Source: Dipteris shenzhenensis | Lineage: Eukaryota; Polypodiophyta; Polypodiopsida; Gleicheniales | Length of the DNA: 64,000 nt | NCBI GenBank assembly: GCA_047967505.1 | Contig: CM106538.1 | Strand: one strand, 5' to 3' | Shown: positions 1 through 9,600 of the stretch, piece by piece | Layout: every line of letters starts with the position of its first letter | Position numbering within the stretch: position 1 is the stretch's first letter | Translations under genes and position numbers: made by a program | The notes under the pieces: generated by a model | What the model was told of the DNA's origin: nothing | Databases searched by the model: none | What the model saw: the letters and a program-made list of their open reading frames with translations, nothing else

Positions 1-330
1 TCACCCAAAAATCTAGACTTACCAAGCCCTCACTCCTAACTTATTTCCTTCTATTGCTAATCCTACCACCAAAGATTACCAAGTTGCTCAATCCATGTGC
101 TCAATTCTCCCTCCACTCCCCATATATATCCCTCCCACTATTTGCCACCTTCTACTATGAGCCCCCTTCCACATTGCTCCCCACGTCCCCACTTCTCTCC
201 ATGCACTGCCATCACTGCCACCCAACACCACATGAGAAGCCATCAATAGCAATGGACATGATCTTTGATTTTCAATATTGAGACCCGAATGATCCTAATT
301 GCACACCCATGTTTGATTCCACCAAAAGGA

Positions 331-451
331 ACTAACCCTAACCCTAAGGGGTTCACATGTATATCTTCATGTTCATGTTCAATACACTTATTGTACAGGT
401 AGCTATATCGTGTGCACTCCTCTTTGTCTTCCTCTCTCACTTCTGCTATCA
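331..451 (+). repeat. Truncated LTR end
   Basis: This is the 3' part of a short LTR that occurs twice more on the minus strand (16967-17141 and 21091-21240). It ends in CTATCA, and a primer-binding site follows immediately. The first 60 or so bases of the LTR are missing here: its TGTTAAGGATGG start, seen in the 17141 copy, is absent. No Copia or Gypsy coding sequence can be tied to this LTR. Confidence 0.65.
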
Positions 452-463
452 TGGTATGAGAGC
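452..463 (+). other. Primer-binding site (initiator-Met tRNA type)
   Basis: TGGTATGAGAGC directly follows the LTR terminus CA. It differs by one base from TGGTATCAGAGC, the usual plant retrotransposon site complementary to the 3' end of initiator methionine tRNA. Confidence 0.6.
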
Positions 464-1190
464 ACCAGGTGCTCCCACTCCCTTTGTGAGTATCAAGCCC
501 TCCTTGCATGAGGCATCTTCCATTGAGAGAAATTTCCATTAGAAAGAGTGAAAGCCCTTGCTTCACCAAGGCATAAGCCCTTACTTCGTCAAGGCACAAG
601 CCCTCTCTTTTGAGGCATCTCCGTTCCATCTCTGCCTCTTCTTGTAGAGCTCTTCTCCATCTTTGTTTTGGTTGAAAAAGCTCAAGAATCCACTTCTTAG
701 AGTTTGAGATATGATCATTTTATGAGATTGTGAGTGTTCAATTCCGTCAATTCTTTGCTCTTCATTTTGAGAGAGAGATTTCATGGTGAGAAAGAGCTTT
801 CATGAGCCCATTCTTTGTCTTGAAAAAGAGGAAGAGAGTTCTTGAGATTTCTTTATGAGGAAGCATAGGGACTCCTAGCCTTTTAGCTAATAAAAGTAAA
901 GGCTTGTGGAGATCTACAGCAAGCTCGGCTTCTTGAATAACAAATGTAGGATCTTCATCAACGTTCAAGCAGCTCCCTCGCTAGCTACACTATCTATAGC
1001 CTCTATAGCCTGGTGACCTTCATAGAGCCCTCTTAGCAACTTGGCACTTTCCAATAGCCATAGTCCGATGAACCCCCTCCAGAGTCCAAATGTGCTCTTG
1101 CCCTTGACCTCTTTAACGACCAACTTCTGTGAATATTGCTCCAACTAGCCAATGCCTCAACCTCCTGCAAACAATGAGATGACTCACATT

Positions 1191-1596
1191 TACAAGACAA
1201 CCATCCATTTCCAATCCAAGGCATTAGTGACGTATCAATTTAGCTTCCAAATGGTGACATCAAATTCATTGTAATGTGTCATATGTGTTGGGACTTGCAA
1301 TGAATTTACTATTAATTCTACAATGTGTTGATCAAAAGATTTAGACTTTTTTCGATGACAAGTTATCTTTTTCACAAAAGATGGAACCACTAGACATGGA
1401 TTAAGGGATCTCAATTGTTAAAATAAAAAGTTGGTATCCAAGGGATACAAAGTATGTATGCTTGCACATACTAACTCTTAAACGTGGCACCCAAGATTTG
1501 GTCATCTTCACTTTAGAGCCATGTAGTTGCTCCGAGATCATCAACATCCATGAAATGAAATCAACCTAAGGTCGATTTGGAAACTCAAACTATGCT
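1191..1596. other. No recognisable feature
   Basis: An AT-rich stretch between the inverted-repeat arm and the first Copia gag remnant. I see no LTR matching the 3' end of the Copia element (near 8153), so the Copia element appears truncated on its 5' side somewhere here. Confidence 0.5.
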
Positions 1597-1659
1597 TTGA
1601 ATCTATTTGTATGTTTTAATGAGCATCAAATTGACCTAGTATGCCCGATTTGTAGATTA

Positions 1660-2330
1660 AACCCTTGGCACGGATTGAAGCTAAGCCTGCAGATATGTCT
1701 GAGGATGATTGGAATGAGTTGGATTGCAGAGTCAGTTTATTTCACAATAGTAAATGAGCAGACTACGGAAGATTTGTGGAAGAAATTGTGTGCCACTTAT
1801 GAGAAAGAAACTGCCTCTAATAAAATTTACCTCATGAAGAGGTTGTTTGAGCTATAGAAGAAGGAAGGGGTCTCCATTGCTTCTCACTTGAATGAATTCA
1901 ATATTATTTTCAGCCAGCTTTAGGCTCAAAAGATGAATTTTGATGTGGAGACTAAGGCAATATTTCTCTTATGTTCATTGCCATCCTCATGGGATACCTT
2001 CCGTACAGTCGTGTCATTAACTCTACACCTGGTGGAGTACTAAAGTTTGATGATGTTGTGGGTAGCTTGTTGGCCGAGGAGATTAGACGGAAGTCTATGG
2101 ATGGCAACAAGCAGGATGCAGCCTTAAATGTACAAAGGGGTAGATCACAGTTTAGGGGGAAATCCCAAGAAAGAGGGAAGTTTCGTAGCAAATCTAGGGC
2201 ATGGAACATTGAGTGTTACCATTGTGGCAAGAAGGGCCATATGAAAAAGGATCGCTACAAGCTGAAAAGAGAGCAAAAGGATAAGAAAAAGAATGTAAAT
2301 TGGGGTGCAAATAAGAAGGAAGAGAGTTCA
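1660..2330 (+). pseudogene. Copia gag remnant with defective zinc knuckle
   Basis: Gag of a Copia element, the nucleocapsid/capsid protein that packages element RNA. The UBN2-type gag pattern is readable across frames (TTEDLWKKLCATYEKE near 1765, then SHLNEFN near 1885 and the region LPSSWDTFRTVV near 1979). In-frame stops fall at about 1857 and 1921. A single CCHC knuckle starts at 2214 (C-YH-C-GKKG-H-MKKD), but its fourth ligand is Arg (CGC at 2253) instead of Cys. A lysine-rich stretch follows. The 5' end of gag is missing or unrecognisable. It cannot be functional. Confidence 0.8.
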
Positions 2331-2454
2331 AGGGAGGACAAAGGAAAAATGAAGATCAAGCAGATTAATGCAGTCACTGATGACAGTGACAATGACATAC
2401 TCTTCATGTCTAGTCTACCTGCAGACTTGTTTACCACTTCAGATGATGCATATT

Positions 2455-3629
2455 CCCAGGATTGGATTTTGGATTCTGGTACTTCATTCCATGTTACTCC
2501 CCATAGAGAATGATTCTCCACTTATGACAATGGAAAGACAGGTTCTGTGCATCTTGGAAATAACTATGCATGTGACATAGTGGGAGCAAGTGACATAAAG
2601 TTTTCTTTTGCAAATGAGTCTGCATTTGTTTTGAAAAATGTAAGACATGTGCCTAAGTTGATCAAGAGTCTTATTTCAGTGGGTCAGCTAGATGATGCTA
2701 GTTTTTAGACCACTTTTGGCTTTTGGAGTTGGAAAATTCAGAAGGGCTCTATGGTTTTGGCCAGGGGTGCCAAGTGTGGGACATTTGGGTTATGTACCGC
2801 ATTTGAGTTTTTCTGATTTTGAATTTTGTGAGCACTGCGAAGCAAACTAAATCATTCCCATAAAAGAAGGGGAAAGAAAGAGCTTGAAAGGCTTGATTTG
2901 GTGCATTCAGATGTATGTGGTCCCATGCCTACATGGTCATTAGGTGGGGCTGAATACTATGTGACATTCATTGATGATGCAACTAGGAAAGTGTGGGCTT
3001 ATGCTATAGCTCAAAAGAGCAATGTATTTTAGGTATTTCAAAAATGGTTGGCTTCGGCTGAAAATCAGTCAGGTAGAATGCTTAAATGCCTACAGACTGA
3101 TAATGGTGGAGAGTATATCGCTCATGACTTTCAGCATTTTTGTGATACATGTGGGATTAAGAGGGAGCTCACATCCCCTTGTACTCCAAAGCAGAATCCA
3201 ATTGTAGAACAGATGAACTGCACCATTCAGGAAAGTTTGCAATGTATGCTTTCCAATGAAAGTCTTTCTGGTGGTTTTTGGACTGAGGCAATGAAGACTG
3301 CAGTGCATGTGATCAATAGATCACCTAGCAGTAGTTTGGATGGTGGTATTCCTGAAGAGACATGGAGTGGCAAGAAGCCCTCTTACTCTCATTTTTGTAT
3401 ATTTGGGTGTGAGGCATATGCACGTGTGCCAAAAGAGCTTCGGAAGAAGCTAGATCCTAAGTCTAGGAAATGCATCTTTTTGGGTTATGGTGAAAGTGAA
3501 GAGATGGACTATCGTCTCTGGGATCCAGAAGCAAAGAAAATCATACGAATCCATGATGTGGTCTTCAATGAGAAGAAGATGCATAAGACACCCATGAGGG
3601 ATGTGGAAATGAGGAGAATCACTTTCTAG
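2455..3629 (+). pseudogene. Copia protease and integrase remnant
   Basis: The protease signature W-I-L-D-S-G-T-S lies at about 2461-2487, with a stop soon after. Integrase follows. It contains the [11 protein letters not shown] motif near 2895 (first catalytic Asp), QTDNGGEY near 3095 (second Asp), and the catalytic Glu region near 3207 in VEQMN, where the family normally has a GVAERxN-like motif. The later part, KCIFLGYGESEEMDYRLWDP near 3467, is the usual end of Copia integrase. Stops at about 2707 and 3031 and frameshifts break it. The family cuts element ends and joins them to host DNA; this copy cannot be made as one protein. Confidence 0.85.
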
Positions 3630-3693
3630 GATGTGAATCCACCTGCATATGTTGATAGACAGCAAAGCTGTCCATGCACCAAATGTGTAGGAA

Positions 3694-4352
3694 ATGGTGC
3701 CACCAGGTATTCCCATAGGTATGCAATCAAGGGCAGATGATGGATCATCTATTAGTGGCAATGATGAGCCAAATGTGGCTGATATGCAGGCGGGAAAGCA
3801 AGCTAAAATGCCCTTGAGAAGAACATCTAGAGTGTCTAGGCCACCTGAGAGATTTGTTCCAGGGCTAGACTATGTGATGCTTACTGATTTCGGGGAGACT
3901 TCTTGCTACAGAGAGGCTATGATGCACGAGGATCAATGCAAGTGGGAGTATGCTATGCAATCAAAGATAAGTTCACTCATAAAGAATAAGACTTGGGACT
4001 TGGTTTCTTTGCCACATGGAAAGAAAGCATTGCCATGTAAATGGGTCTACAAGATGAAGGTCACAGAAGATGATGTGCCTAAGTACAAGGCCCATTTGGT
4101 TGCTAAAGGGTTCAAGCAAGAGAAGGGTGTGGACTTTGATGAGATATTCTCTCTAATTGTGAAGATGACCACACTTAAATGTGTACTTGGACTTGTGGCA
4201 ATAGAGGATATGGAGCTTATGCAAATGGATGTCAAGATAGCTTTCTTGCATGGGGATTTGCATGAGGAAATTTACGTGATACAGCCAGAAGGCTTTGAAG
4301 AAAAGGGCAAAGGGCATTTGGTTTGCAAGCTAAAAAAGAGTCTCTATGGCCT
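3694..4352 (+). pseudogene. Copia reverse transcriptase, 5' portion
   Basis: Starts with the linker that precedes RT in Copia (RTSRVSRPPERF near 3820), then RT blocks: WVYKMKVTEDD near 4041, KAHLVAKGFKQEKGVDFDE near 4087, and MDVKIAFLHGDLHEEIY near 4225. The family motif is usually DVKTAFLNG or similar. The frame runs to KSLYGL and is cut at 4352 by the nested element. The remainder of RT starts at 7033 in the same frame once the insertion and one target duplication are removed, so this part was intact when the insertion occurred. Confidence 0.9.
4348..4352 (+). other. Target-site duplication, left copy
   Basis: GGCCT immediately before the nested LTR element. The same five bases follow its right LTR at 7028-7032. 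Five bases is the usual Copia-type integrase stagger. Confidence 0.9.
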
Positions 4353-4652
4353 TCTTGGGATATCTCAAGGTGTATGCCTCAGGCACACCTTATGTTTCTA
4401 TGTGTGAGTGCTAGAGGCACAGTTAGGTGTCCACAAGCACAATTAGGTGATGGAGAGCCACATAGGATGATTGAGAGAATCTAGGAGCAGATTGAGGAGA
4501 TGATTGTGGAGCTCTGAAGTCATCAGTGATGTCAATGAGCATGTATGAGGTGCCTACTTATTAAGGACCTCACTCTTCTTCATTCTATAAGCAAGTAATG
4601 CAAGTATTCTGAGTTTGTGTCCACTCTTTGCTTTCCTTTCAGCCTTCCAACA
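4353..4652 (+). repeat. 5' LTR of the nested gag-only element
   Basis: About 300 bp. It starts TCTTGGGATATC where the 3' LTR has TGTTGGGATATC, so the canonical TG start has mutated to TC. It ends CCAACA. The two copies share the body, including the CTCAAGGTGTATGCCTCAGG segment near the start and the TTCATTCTATAAGCAAG segment near the end. Compared with the 3' copy it carries a few substitutions and a small insertion near 4560. Confidence 0.92.
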
Positions 4653-4664
4653 TGGTATCAGAGC
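4653..4664 (+). other. Primer-binding site of the nested element
   Basis: TGGTATCAGAGC begins at the base after the LTR end. It is the standard sequence complementary to the 3' end of plant initiator methionine tRNA. Confidence 0.9.
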
Positions 4665-5524
4665 CCTTTGATCCCCCTTGAGCCCATTTCTGCCACATCA
4701 TCTTCTTCTTCTTCATCTTCTTCTTCTTCATCTTCTTCTTCTCCATTTTCCTCTTTCTTCCCAAAATCTTTGAGAGCTTGGTTCTCCACCTACAGACGAC
4801 CATTGCCCAAACCCTCTGAGCTAGAAACTCCTCTAGTATGGGCGAACTTCCACCTGCAAGCAATTGAAGAAAAAACGTCTGTGGTGGCTGCCATTCTCCA
4901 AAGAGCAAATTTCTTCTGTTGCTCAATACTCCCTGCCTGCTCTGCCATTGCCTGAGCCCTCTTAAGAGTAGATGGGTGACCTCAAGACAAAGATTTTGAG
5001 CCATTTTTCAAGTCATTTGGTTCAGTAACGAGGGAGAAATCGTCAAAACTCAGTTTTAACCTGTAATAACTCTCTCGGGCAAAAGTGCACACCATTTCGT
5101 CCAACCTCTATGCTGGACCCTCTCTGGTATATGAGCTTTCTTTTGCTTCAGAAATCCCTCTTTTCCTTGCTTTGAAGAGTGAGCTACAAGCCCTCCAAGT
5201 TCAGCTTTTCAGTTTTGACAGTTTTGGACAAGTTTTTGAAGATGATGCTACATAAAATGCTACTCTAGCATTTCTGGTTTTTTGAAGCTTTCAATAACTT
5301 CAGTACAAGTGTGGCTTCAGTTTTGTTTTGAATTACTAGACCTGGTTTTGATTGGAAAGTATTTATTTCACCCACTTCTATGAAGCATGTAAGAAGAAGC
5401 ATCATTGTTTGAATATTGGTCACTAGTCTTTGCTACATCAAGTGCTCATATTTTGGAAGTCTTTCAGTTATTTTTGCCTTGTAAGAGAGATAGACACTGC
5501 CCAATATCTGGGTTAGACCCTCTC

Positions 5525-6355
5525 ATGGCTACCCTATTTAATCTCGAGAAGTTCAATGGAAAGGGCTTCCACACATGGCAGATGAAGGTGAAATTTGCAT
5601 TGATGAGGGAGAACTTATGGGGACTTGTCAAACCTACTCCTACCGCTTCTTCTACGGCCTCCAATGCTGGAGAATCCTCAACTCCGACACGACCGGCAAG
5701 GGATCCAGCTAGAGAAGAAAAAGCATACGGTATCATTGCTCTTGCTTTAGGAGATGATTATATTCACCATATCTCTGACTTGGAGTCTCCTTCAGAAGCT
5801 TGGCAGAAGCTTGACATGATTTTTGGTGCTAGCTCTCACATCTCTAAACTATCACTTAAAATCTCTTTCTTTGAATTGAAGATGGCTAGTGGTACTACTT
5901 TGGCAACTCATGTCAACTATATGCGGAGTCTTATGACTCAGCTTGCTTCTATCAACTCTCCTATTACTCCAGATGATGCTATGGCAGTGTTACTTAAGAG
6001 TATGCCTGAAGATTATGATCACATAGTTACCACTTTGAAAAATCTTCCTAATCCTAATATTGAAGGTATTATCTCTGCTCTCCAAGAAGAAGAAAGGCAT
6101 ATGGAGCTCAGGAAAGGCAATGACACTGTTTATGCTGTAAAAGTCCAGAAGGGCAAGTATACCCCTTGCAATCACTGTGGAAAGACAAATCACCTTTCTA
6201 AGGACTGCTTCAAAATTAATCCATGCAAGCACTGTGGCAAGAACAACCATAATGAGAAGTTTTGTAGAGCCAAAGCAAAGACAGAAAATGCAAATCTACT
6301 TTCAATTGATAAGCCTCCACAAGATGAGGCATCCTTTGAAGATTATGCATTTTAA
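5525..6355 (+). CDS. Gag polyprotein of the nested non-autonomous element
   Basis: An uninterrupted frame of 276 residues from the ATG at 5525. I preferred this start to the in-frame ATG at 5405 because the Copia-type gag homology begins right here (FNLEKFNGKGFHTW). A UBN2/retrotran_gag_2-type region fills about residues 60-170. Two CCHC zinc knuckles follow, at residues 215-228 and 234-247, both with all four ligands (C-x2-C-x4-H-x4-C). The protein ends 30 residues later with no protease or pol. Gag of this type forms the virus-like particle and binds element RNA; enzymes would have to come in trans from an autonomous Copia. The intact frame contrasts with the decayed host element around it. 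Confidence 0.88.
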   Translation: MATLFNLEKFNGKGFHTWQMKVKFALMRENLWGLVKPTPTASSTASNAGESSTPTRPARDPAREEKAYGIIALALGDDYIHHISDLESPSEAWQKLDMIFGASSHISKLSLKISFFELKMASGTTLATHVNYMRSLMTQLASINSPITPDDAMAVLLKSMPEDYDHIVTTLKNLPNPNIEGIISALQEEERHMELRKGNDTVYAVKVQKGKYTPCNHCGKTNHLSKDCFKINPCKHCGKNNHNEKFCRAKAKTENANLLSIDKPPQDEASFEDYAF

Positions 6356-6730
6356 AACATCTCTATGTATGCTCCAGATCTCTCTTTTTATGTCAAGGTA
6401 CTCAGCCTGGATAGTCCTCCAAAATGAATGAAATAAACTATTGTGTTTTTGTGTGTTTTGTAAACACCTCTGGTCACCTTATGATGTAGGCCATGTGTAT
6501 GTTTTGCTCCATGGTACCTCCTGCAGACATTGTGTGCATGTACATGCAGGGGAGATAACCATTGGAAGGTCTTTTTGTATCCCTTTTTGTTTACCTTACA
6601 CCCAAGGGAACCCTTGCTAGCATGAGAACCTAGCCATAGATTAATCCTTGACCACCATGAGATGGCATGAGAAACTATGAGACTAGATGTATCCTTGACA
6701 TAGCCTGAGGCATTCCCTTGAGGGGGGGTT
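6356..6730 (+). other. Non-coding 3' part of the nested element with polypurine tract
   Basis: There is no coding signal between the gag stop and the 3' LTR. The polypurine tract is GAGGGGGGGTT at about 6720-6730, directly against the TG of the LTR. It would prime plus-strand synthesis. Confidence 0.75.
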
Positions 6731-7027
6731 TGTTGGGATATCTCAAGGTGTATGCCTCAGGCACACCTTATGTTTCTATGTGTGAGTGCTAGAGGCACAG
6801 TTAGGTGCCCACAAGCATAGTTAGGTGGTGGAGAGCCACATAGGATGATTGAGAGAATCTAGGAGCAGATTGAGGAGATGATTATGGAGCTCTGAAGTCA
6901 TCAGTGATGTCAGTGAGCATGTATGAGGTGCCTACTTGAGGACCTCACTCTTCTTCATTCTATAAGCAAGTAATGCAAGTATTCTGAGTTTGTGTCCACT
7001 CTTTGCTTTCCTTTCAGCCTTCCAACA
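6731..7027 (+). repeat. 3' LTR of the nested gag-only element
   Basis: Runs from TGTTGGGATATC to CCAACA, about 297 bp. It is the direct repeat of 4353-4652. GGCCT (7028-7032) follows immediately as the right target duplication. Confidence 0.92.
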
Positions 7028-8085
7028 GGCCTTAAGGAAGTGCCTAGAGAATGGTATCACAAGTTTGATGCTTTCATTCAGTCCCAGGGTTTCAAAAGAA
7101 GTGAGATTGATCACTGCCTCTACACGAAAAGGGCTCATGATAATAGCCTGATACTCCTAGCACTTTATGTGGATGATATGTTATTGGCTAGCAAGAACAC
7201 TTATGAGCTTGATGCATTGAAGGCCAAGTTGCATGAGGCCTTTGACATGAAAGATTTGGGACCTGCAGGACATATTCTTGGTATGCGCATCACGTGTGAC
7301 CGGAGTAGGAAACTCCTTTGGCTTTCACTGAAGGAGTATGTTACAAAAGTGTTGCAGCATTTCAATATGGAGGGGGGGAAGGCAATAGGTACTCCATTGC
7401 CTCCATATGTGAAATTGAGTTAAGTAGATAGTCCCAAATTAGATGAGGAGAGGGCCATGATGGCCAAGGTTCCATATGCATCAGTGCTTGGGAGTCTTAT
7501 GTATGCTATGATAGCTACTAGACTGGACATTGCATTTGCAGTGGGAGTTGTTAGTTGATATGTGGCTAATCTAGGAAAGAGGCATTGGGAGGCAGTTAAG
7601 TGCATCATGAGGTACATGAAGGGTACCACAACGAGGTGTGTATTTGCTTTGGCAAAGGAGAGATGCGTGTATTTGGGTACACAGATTCCGACTATGCAGG
7701 GCATGTGGATAGCAAGAGATCCACTTCTAGTTATGTGTTCACCTTTGCAGGTCACATAGTGTCGTGGATGTCTCATGCACAGAAGTGCATTGCTTTGTCT
7801 ACCACAGAGGCTGAGTATGTTGTAGCCACAGAGGGTTGCAAGGAGGCTATATGGCTTGATTGGCTAGTGAGAGATTTGGGGACTCATACAAGTGTACCGA
7901 CATTGCATAGTGATTCCATGAGTGCTATTCAGCTAGCACAAAATCTGGTCTTTCATGCAAAGACCAAACACATTGAGGTCAGGTACCATTTTATCAGGGA
8001 GGTACTTGAGGACAAGTGCATAGAGCTTGTCAAGGTTCATACAGATGATAACCCTACGGATATGTTGAGTATTGTCGTGTATTAA
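7028..8085 (+). pseudogene. Copia reverse transcriptase 3' part and RNase H
   Basis: Continues the RT interrupted at 4352: KEVPREWYHKFD near 7033, then the catalytic box LYVDDMLLAS near 7165-7194 (the YVDD motif), then KDLGPAGHILGMRI near 7252. A stop at 7421-7423 and another near 7556 break the frame. RNase H follows from about 7675: TDSDYAGHVDSKRSTSSYVF near 7680, STTEAEYVVATEGCKEAIWL near 7800, HSDSMSAIQLAQN near 7906, and the C-terminal KTKHIEVRYHFIRE and DNPTDMLS motifs near 7963-8065. Order and motifs are those of Ty1/Copia. It cannot be made as one protein. Confidence 0.9.
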
Positions 8086-8152
8086 TGGGCATTGGATAGT
8101 ATACTCATTGGTTGTTCTCCCTTAAAGGCACATTGGCCTTTAAGTGGCAGGT

Positions 8153-8204
8153 TGTGGGGGTTAAAGGCCATTGTACCTTAACCCCAGTTATGTACAATAC
8201 TCAA

Positions 8205-8240
<36 letters not shown>

Positions 8241-8420
8241 GGATGAAATAGAAGATTAGGGTGTTCTGCATCCACCATAAACTTGTGTCTGTCAAGCTCC
8301 CTCTCTCCCTCTCAGCTTTCATTGTGTCCTCATAGTTCTAAAGCCAACTATAAGCTAGGGCCACCCGCGACACATTGAAACGTGCAAACAGGCTCCTAAT
8401 GAACTACAGTGGCAATCAAC
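8153..8420 (+). repeat. Putative 3' LTR start of the outer Copia, with CA/TA microsatellite
   Basis: After the Copia stop, a purine-rich stretch leads to TGTGGGGGTTAAAGG, a plausible LTR start. Two small hairpins lie here (CTTAAAGGC/GGCCTTTAAG near 8120-8143, and GGTTAAAGG/CCTTAACC near 8159-8183). A (CA)n/(TA)n run fills about 8204-8240. The LTR right end and a 5' partner cannot be found, so the extent is a guess. Confidence 0.45.
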
Positions 8421-9130
8421 AGAGGAGGAGATATGTTGATGGAATCTTTGAAAATTTCGGCATATCTCATAAAGATTCTGATGGCTTGGCATGTTAGTCC
8501 ACATGGAGGAAAACCCTATCTTTACCACAGCCACACACATAGGGTTGGTTACCCATTTGACACATGGCATCCTATCCTCTTATCCTCTTGCCACATCATC
8601 AGGGGTCGTCTACCTTTATTATTGTGTTGGTTGTAATTGTTGCGGCGGAAAAAGAAATTATCCCCATTTACCCTAGGTCGAGGTCACCATCATCACCGAT
8701 AGTGATCTGCCATGTTGTGATATAGGATGACGAGTGGTATGACCTAGAGACATGTGTGCCTTGGGCACCCATATGAAGCTATTGCCCTGATATAATCCTT
8801 GAGCTTCCAATAACCACTTTGGTACCCACCTGTAATGGTGCTTTTAAAGACCCTTTGTTGGTTGGTACCTTCCTCCTCGGGCAAGCAACTATAGCTTTCA
8901 TGAACAGGAGAGTGGAGAGGCAGGACCGTACTCTGACTTTTTATTAGCATGGTCTGAGAGGTAGAAGTAGAGACTGTATCATTTGGGGAGCCAATACGAG
9001 TGCTTGCCCTTCTATGCGCTCAGTGTAGCTGGGATCGGTCATCAGCCTTAATTAGTGTAGCTGCAATTGGCCTTACGGTAGAGTTGATGGTCAATGAGGA
9101 AGTCATTGTTGGGACCGTTGGGATCATAGA
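8421..9130. other. No recognisable feature
   Basis: Short frames on both strands with no family signature. On the minus strand this lies downstream of the protease-like remnant at 9131-9600 and may be its non-coding tail. Confidence 0.4.
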
Positions 9131-9600
9131 CTACTTGTTGGCCTTTCTCACTATAGGGGATGTTGGAATGGAAGTCTTGTCATCGATTGAGACCACCGAT
9201 GTGTGGCCATTGTTAGTTAGGGTAGCCATTCGTTCCCACAAATCAATTTGGCAATTGACTACCCAACACCAAGTCCTTCCTAGAATGACTTGTTCATCCA
9301 TGGCACCTGCTGGCATAACATAAAATTGACTCACCACACAATGGTTATTGACAAAGGTATTTCAATATAGTCGATAGTAGGGAAATTTTTCCATTTACCA
9401 CATGAACCAGAACAGGTGTGGGTTCAAGAGTCACCTTGAAGGTTAGGAGCTGAGTATGCATGTCATATAAGATCAAGTTCTGGCTAGCACCCAGATAAAT
9501 AAAGGCATCAGCCAAGCATATTGCTTCCCTGCACAATGAAAAATTGGCTTGCACCCTCATGGAGGCAATTGTTTGGTTCTCCATGGGTTGACCCTTCCAC
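9131..9600 (-). pseudogene. Retropepsin-like remnant of a Gypsy-type element
   Basis: Read on the minus strand across two frames. From 9584 there is a sequence ending in LGASQNLILYDM, which fits the active-site loop of retroviral-type aspartic proteases (normally D-[ST]-G-A-S), but the Asp position is Tyr (IYLGAS). A second stretch from 9337 (FYVMPAGAMDEQVILGRTWCW, about residues 5-25) fits the C-terminal half of plant Gypsy protease, where LGRxW is typical. Stops separate the two. The odd point is position: it lies downstream of integrase on the same strand, whereas Gypsy order is protease, RT, RNase H, integrase. Confidence 0.55.

Larger units (their letters stand above)
1..1190 (+). repeat. 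Left arm of a long inverted repeat (open at the window edge)
   Basis: This segment matches the reverse complement of 20385-21776 through several anchors: the CCACCAAAGATTACCAAG stretch near 66, the CACATGAGAAGCC stretch near 230, the LTR end near 345-451, and the tract around 970-1180. Relative to the other arm it lacks about 280 bp near position 325. The homology is already present at base 1, so the arm continues outside the window. It ends near 1185, where the two copies diverge after CCTCCTGCAA. The short reading frames inside it look incidental. The match was made by eye, so identity is not quantified. Confidence 0.8.
4353..7027 (+). mobile_element. Nested gag-only LTR retrotransposon (TR-GAG-like)
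   Basis: A compact element of 2675 bp with two LTRs of about 300 bp, a primer-binding site right after the 5' LTR, a single gag reading frame, and a polypurine tract right before the 3' LTR. It has no protease, integrase or reverse transcriptase. It sits inside the RT of an older Copia element and is flanked by GGCCT on both sides. This architecture matches non-autonomous terminal-repeat retrotransposons with a gag domain described in plants. The two LTRs are very similar by eye, which points to a fairly recent insertion relative to the host Copia copy. Confidence 0.92.
1597..8420 (+). mobile_element. Decayed Ty1/Copia retrotransposon, interrupted by a nested element
   Basis: Domains read in Copia order on the plus strand: gag with zinc knuckle, aspartic protease, integrase, reverse transcriptase and RNase H. 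Frameshifts and in-frame stops occur throughout, for example the gag frame breaks near 1857 and 1921 and the integrase has stops near 3031 and 3627. Reverse transcriptase stops at 4352 and resumes at 7033, because a second LTR element sits in it. The 3' end (about 8153 onward) looks like an LTR start, TGTGGGGGTT, after a purine-rich tract. No 5' LTR partner is visible. The right end is approximate. Confidence 0.9.
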
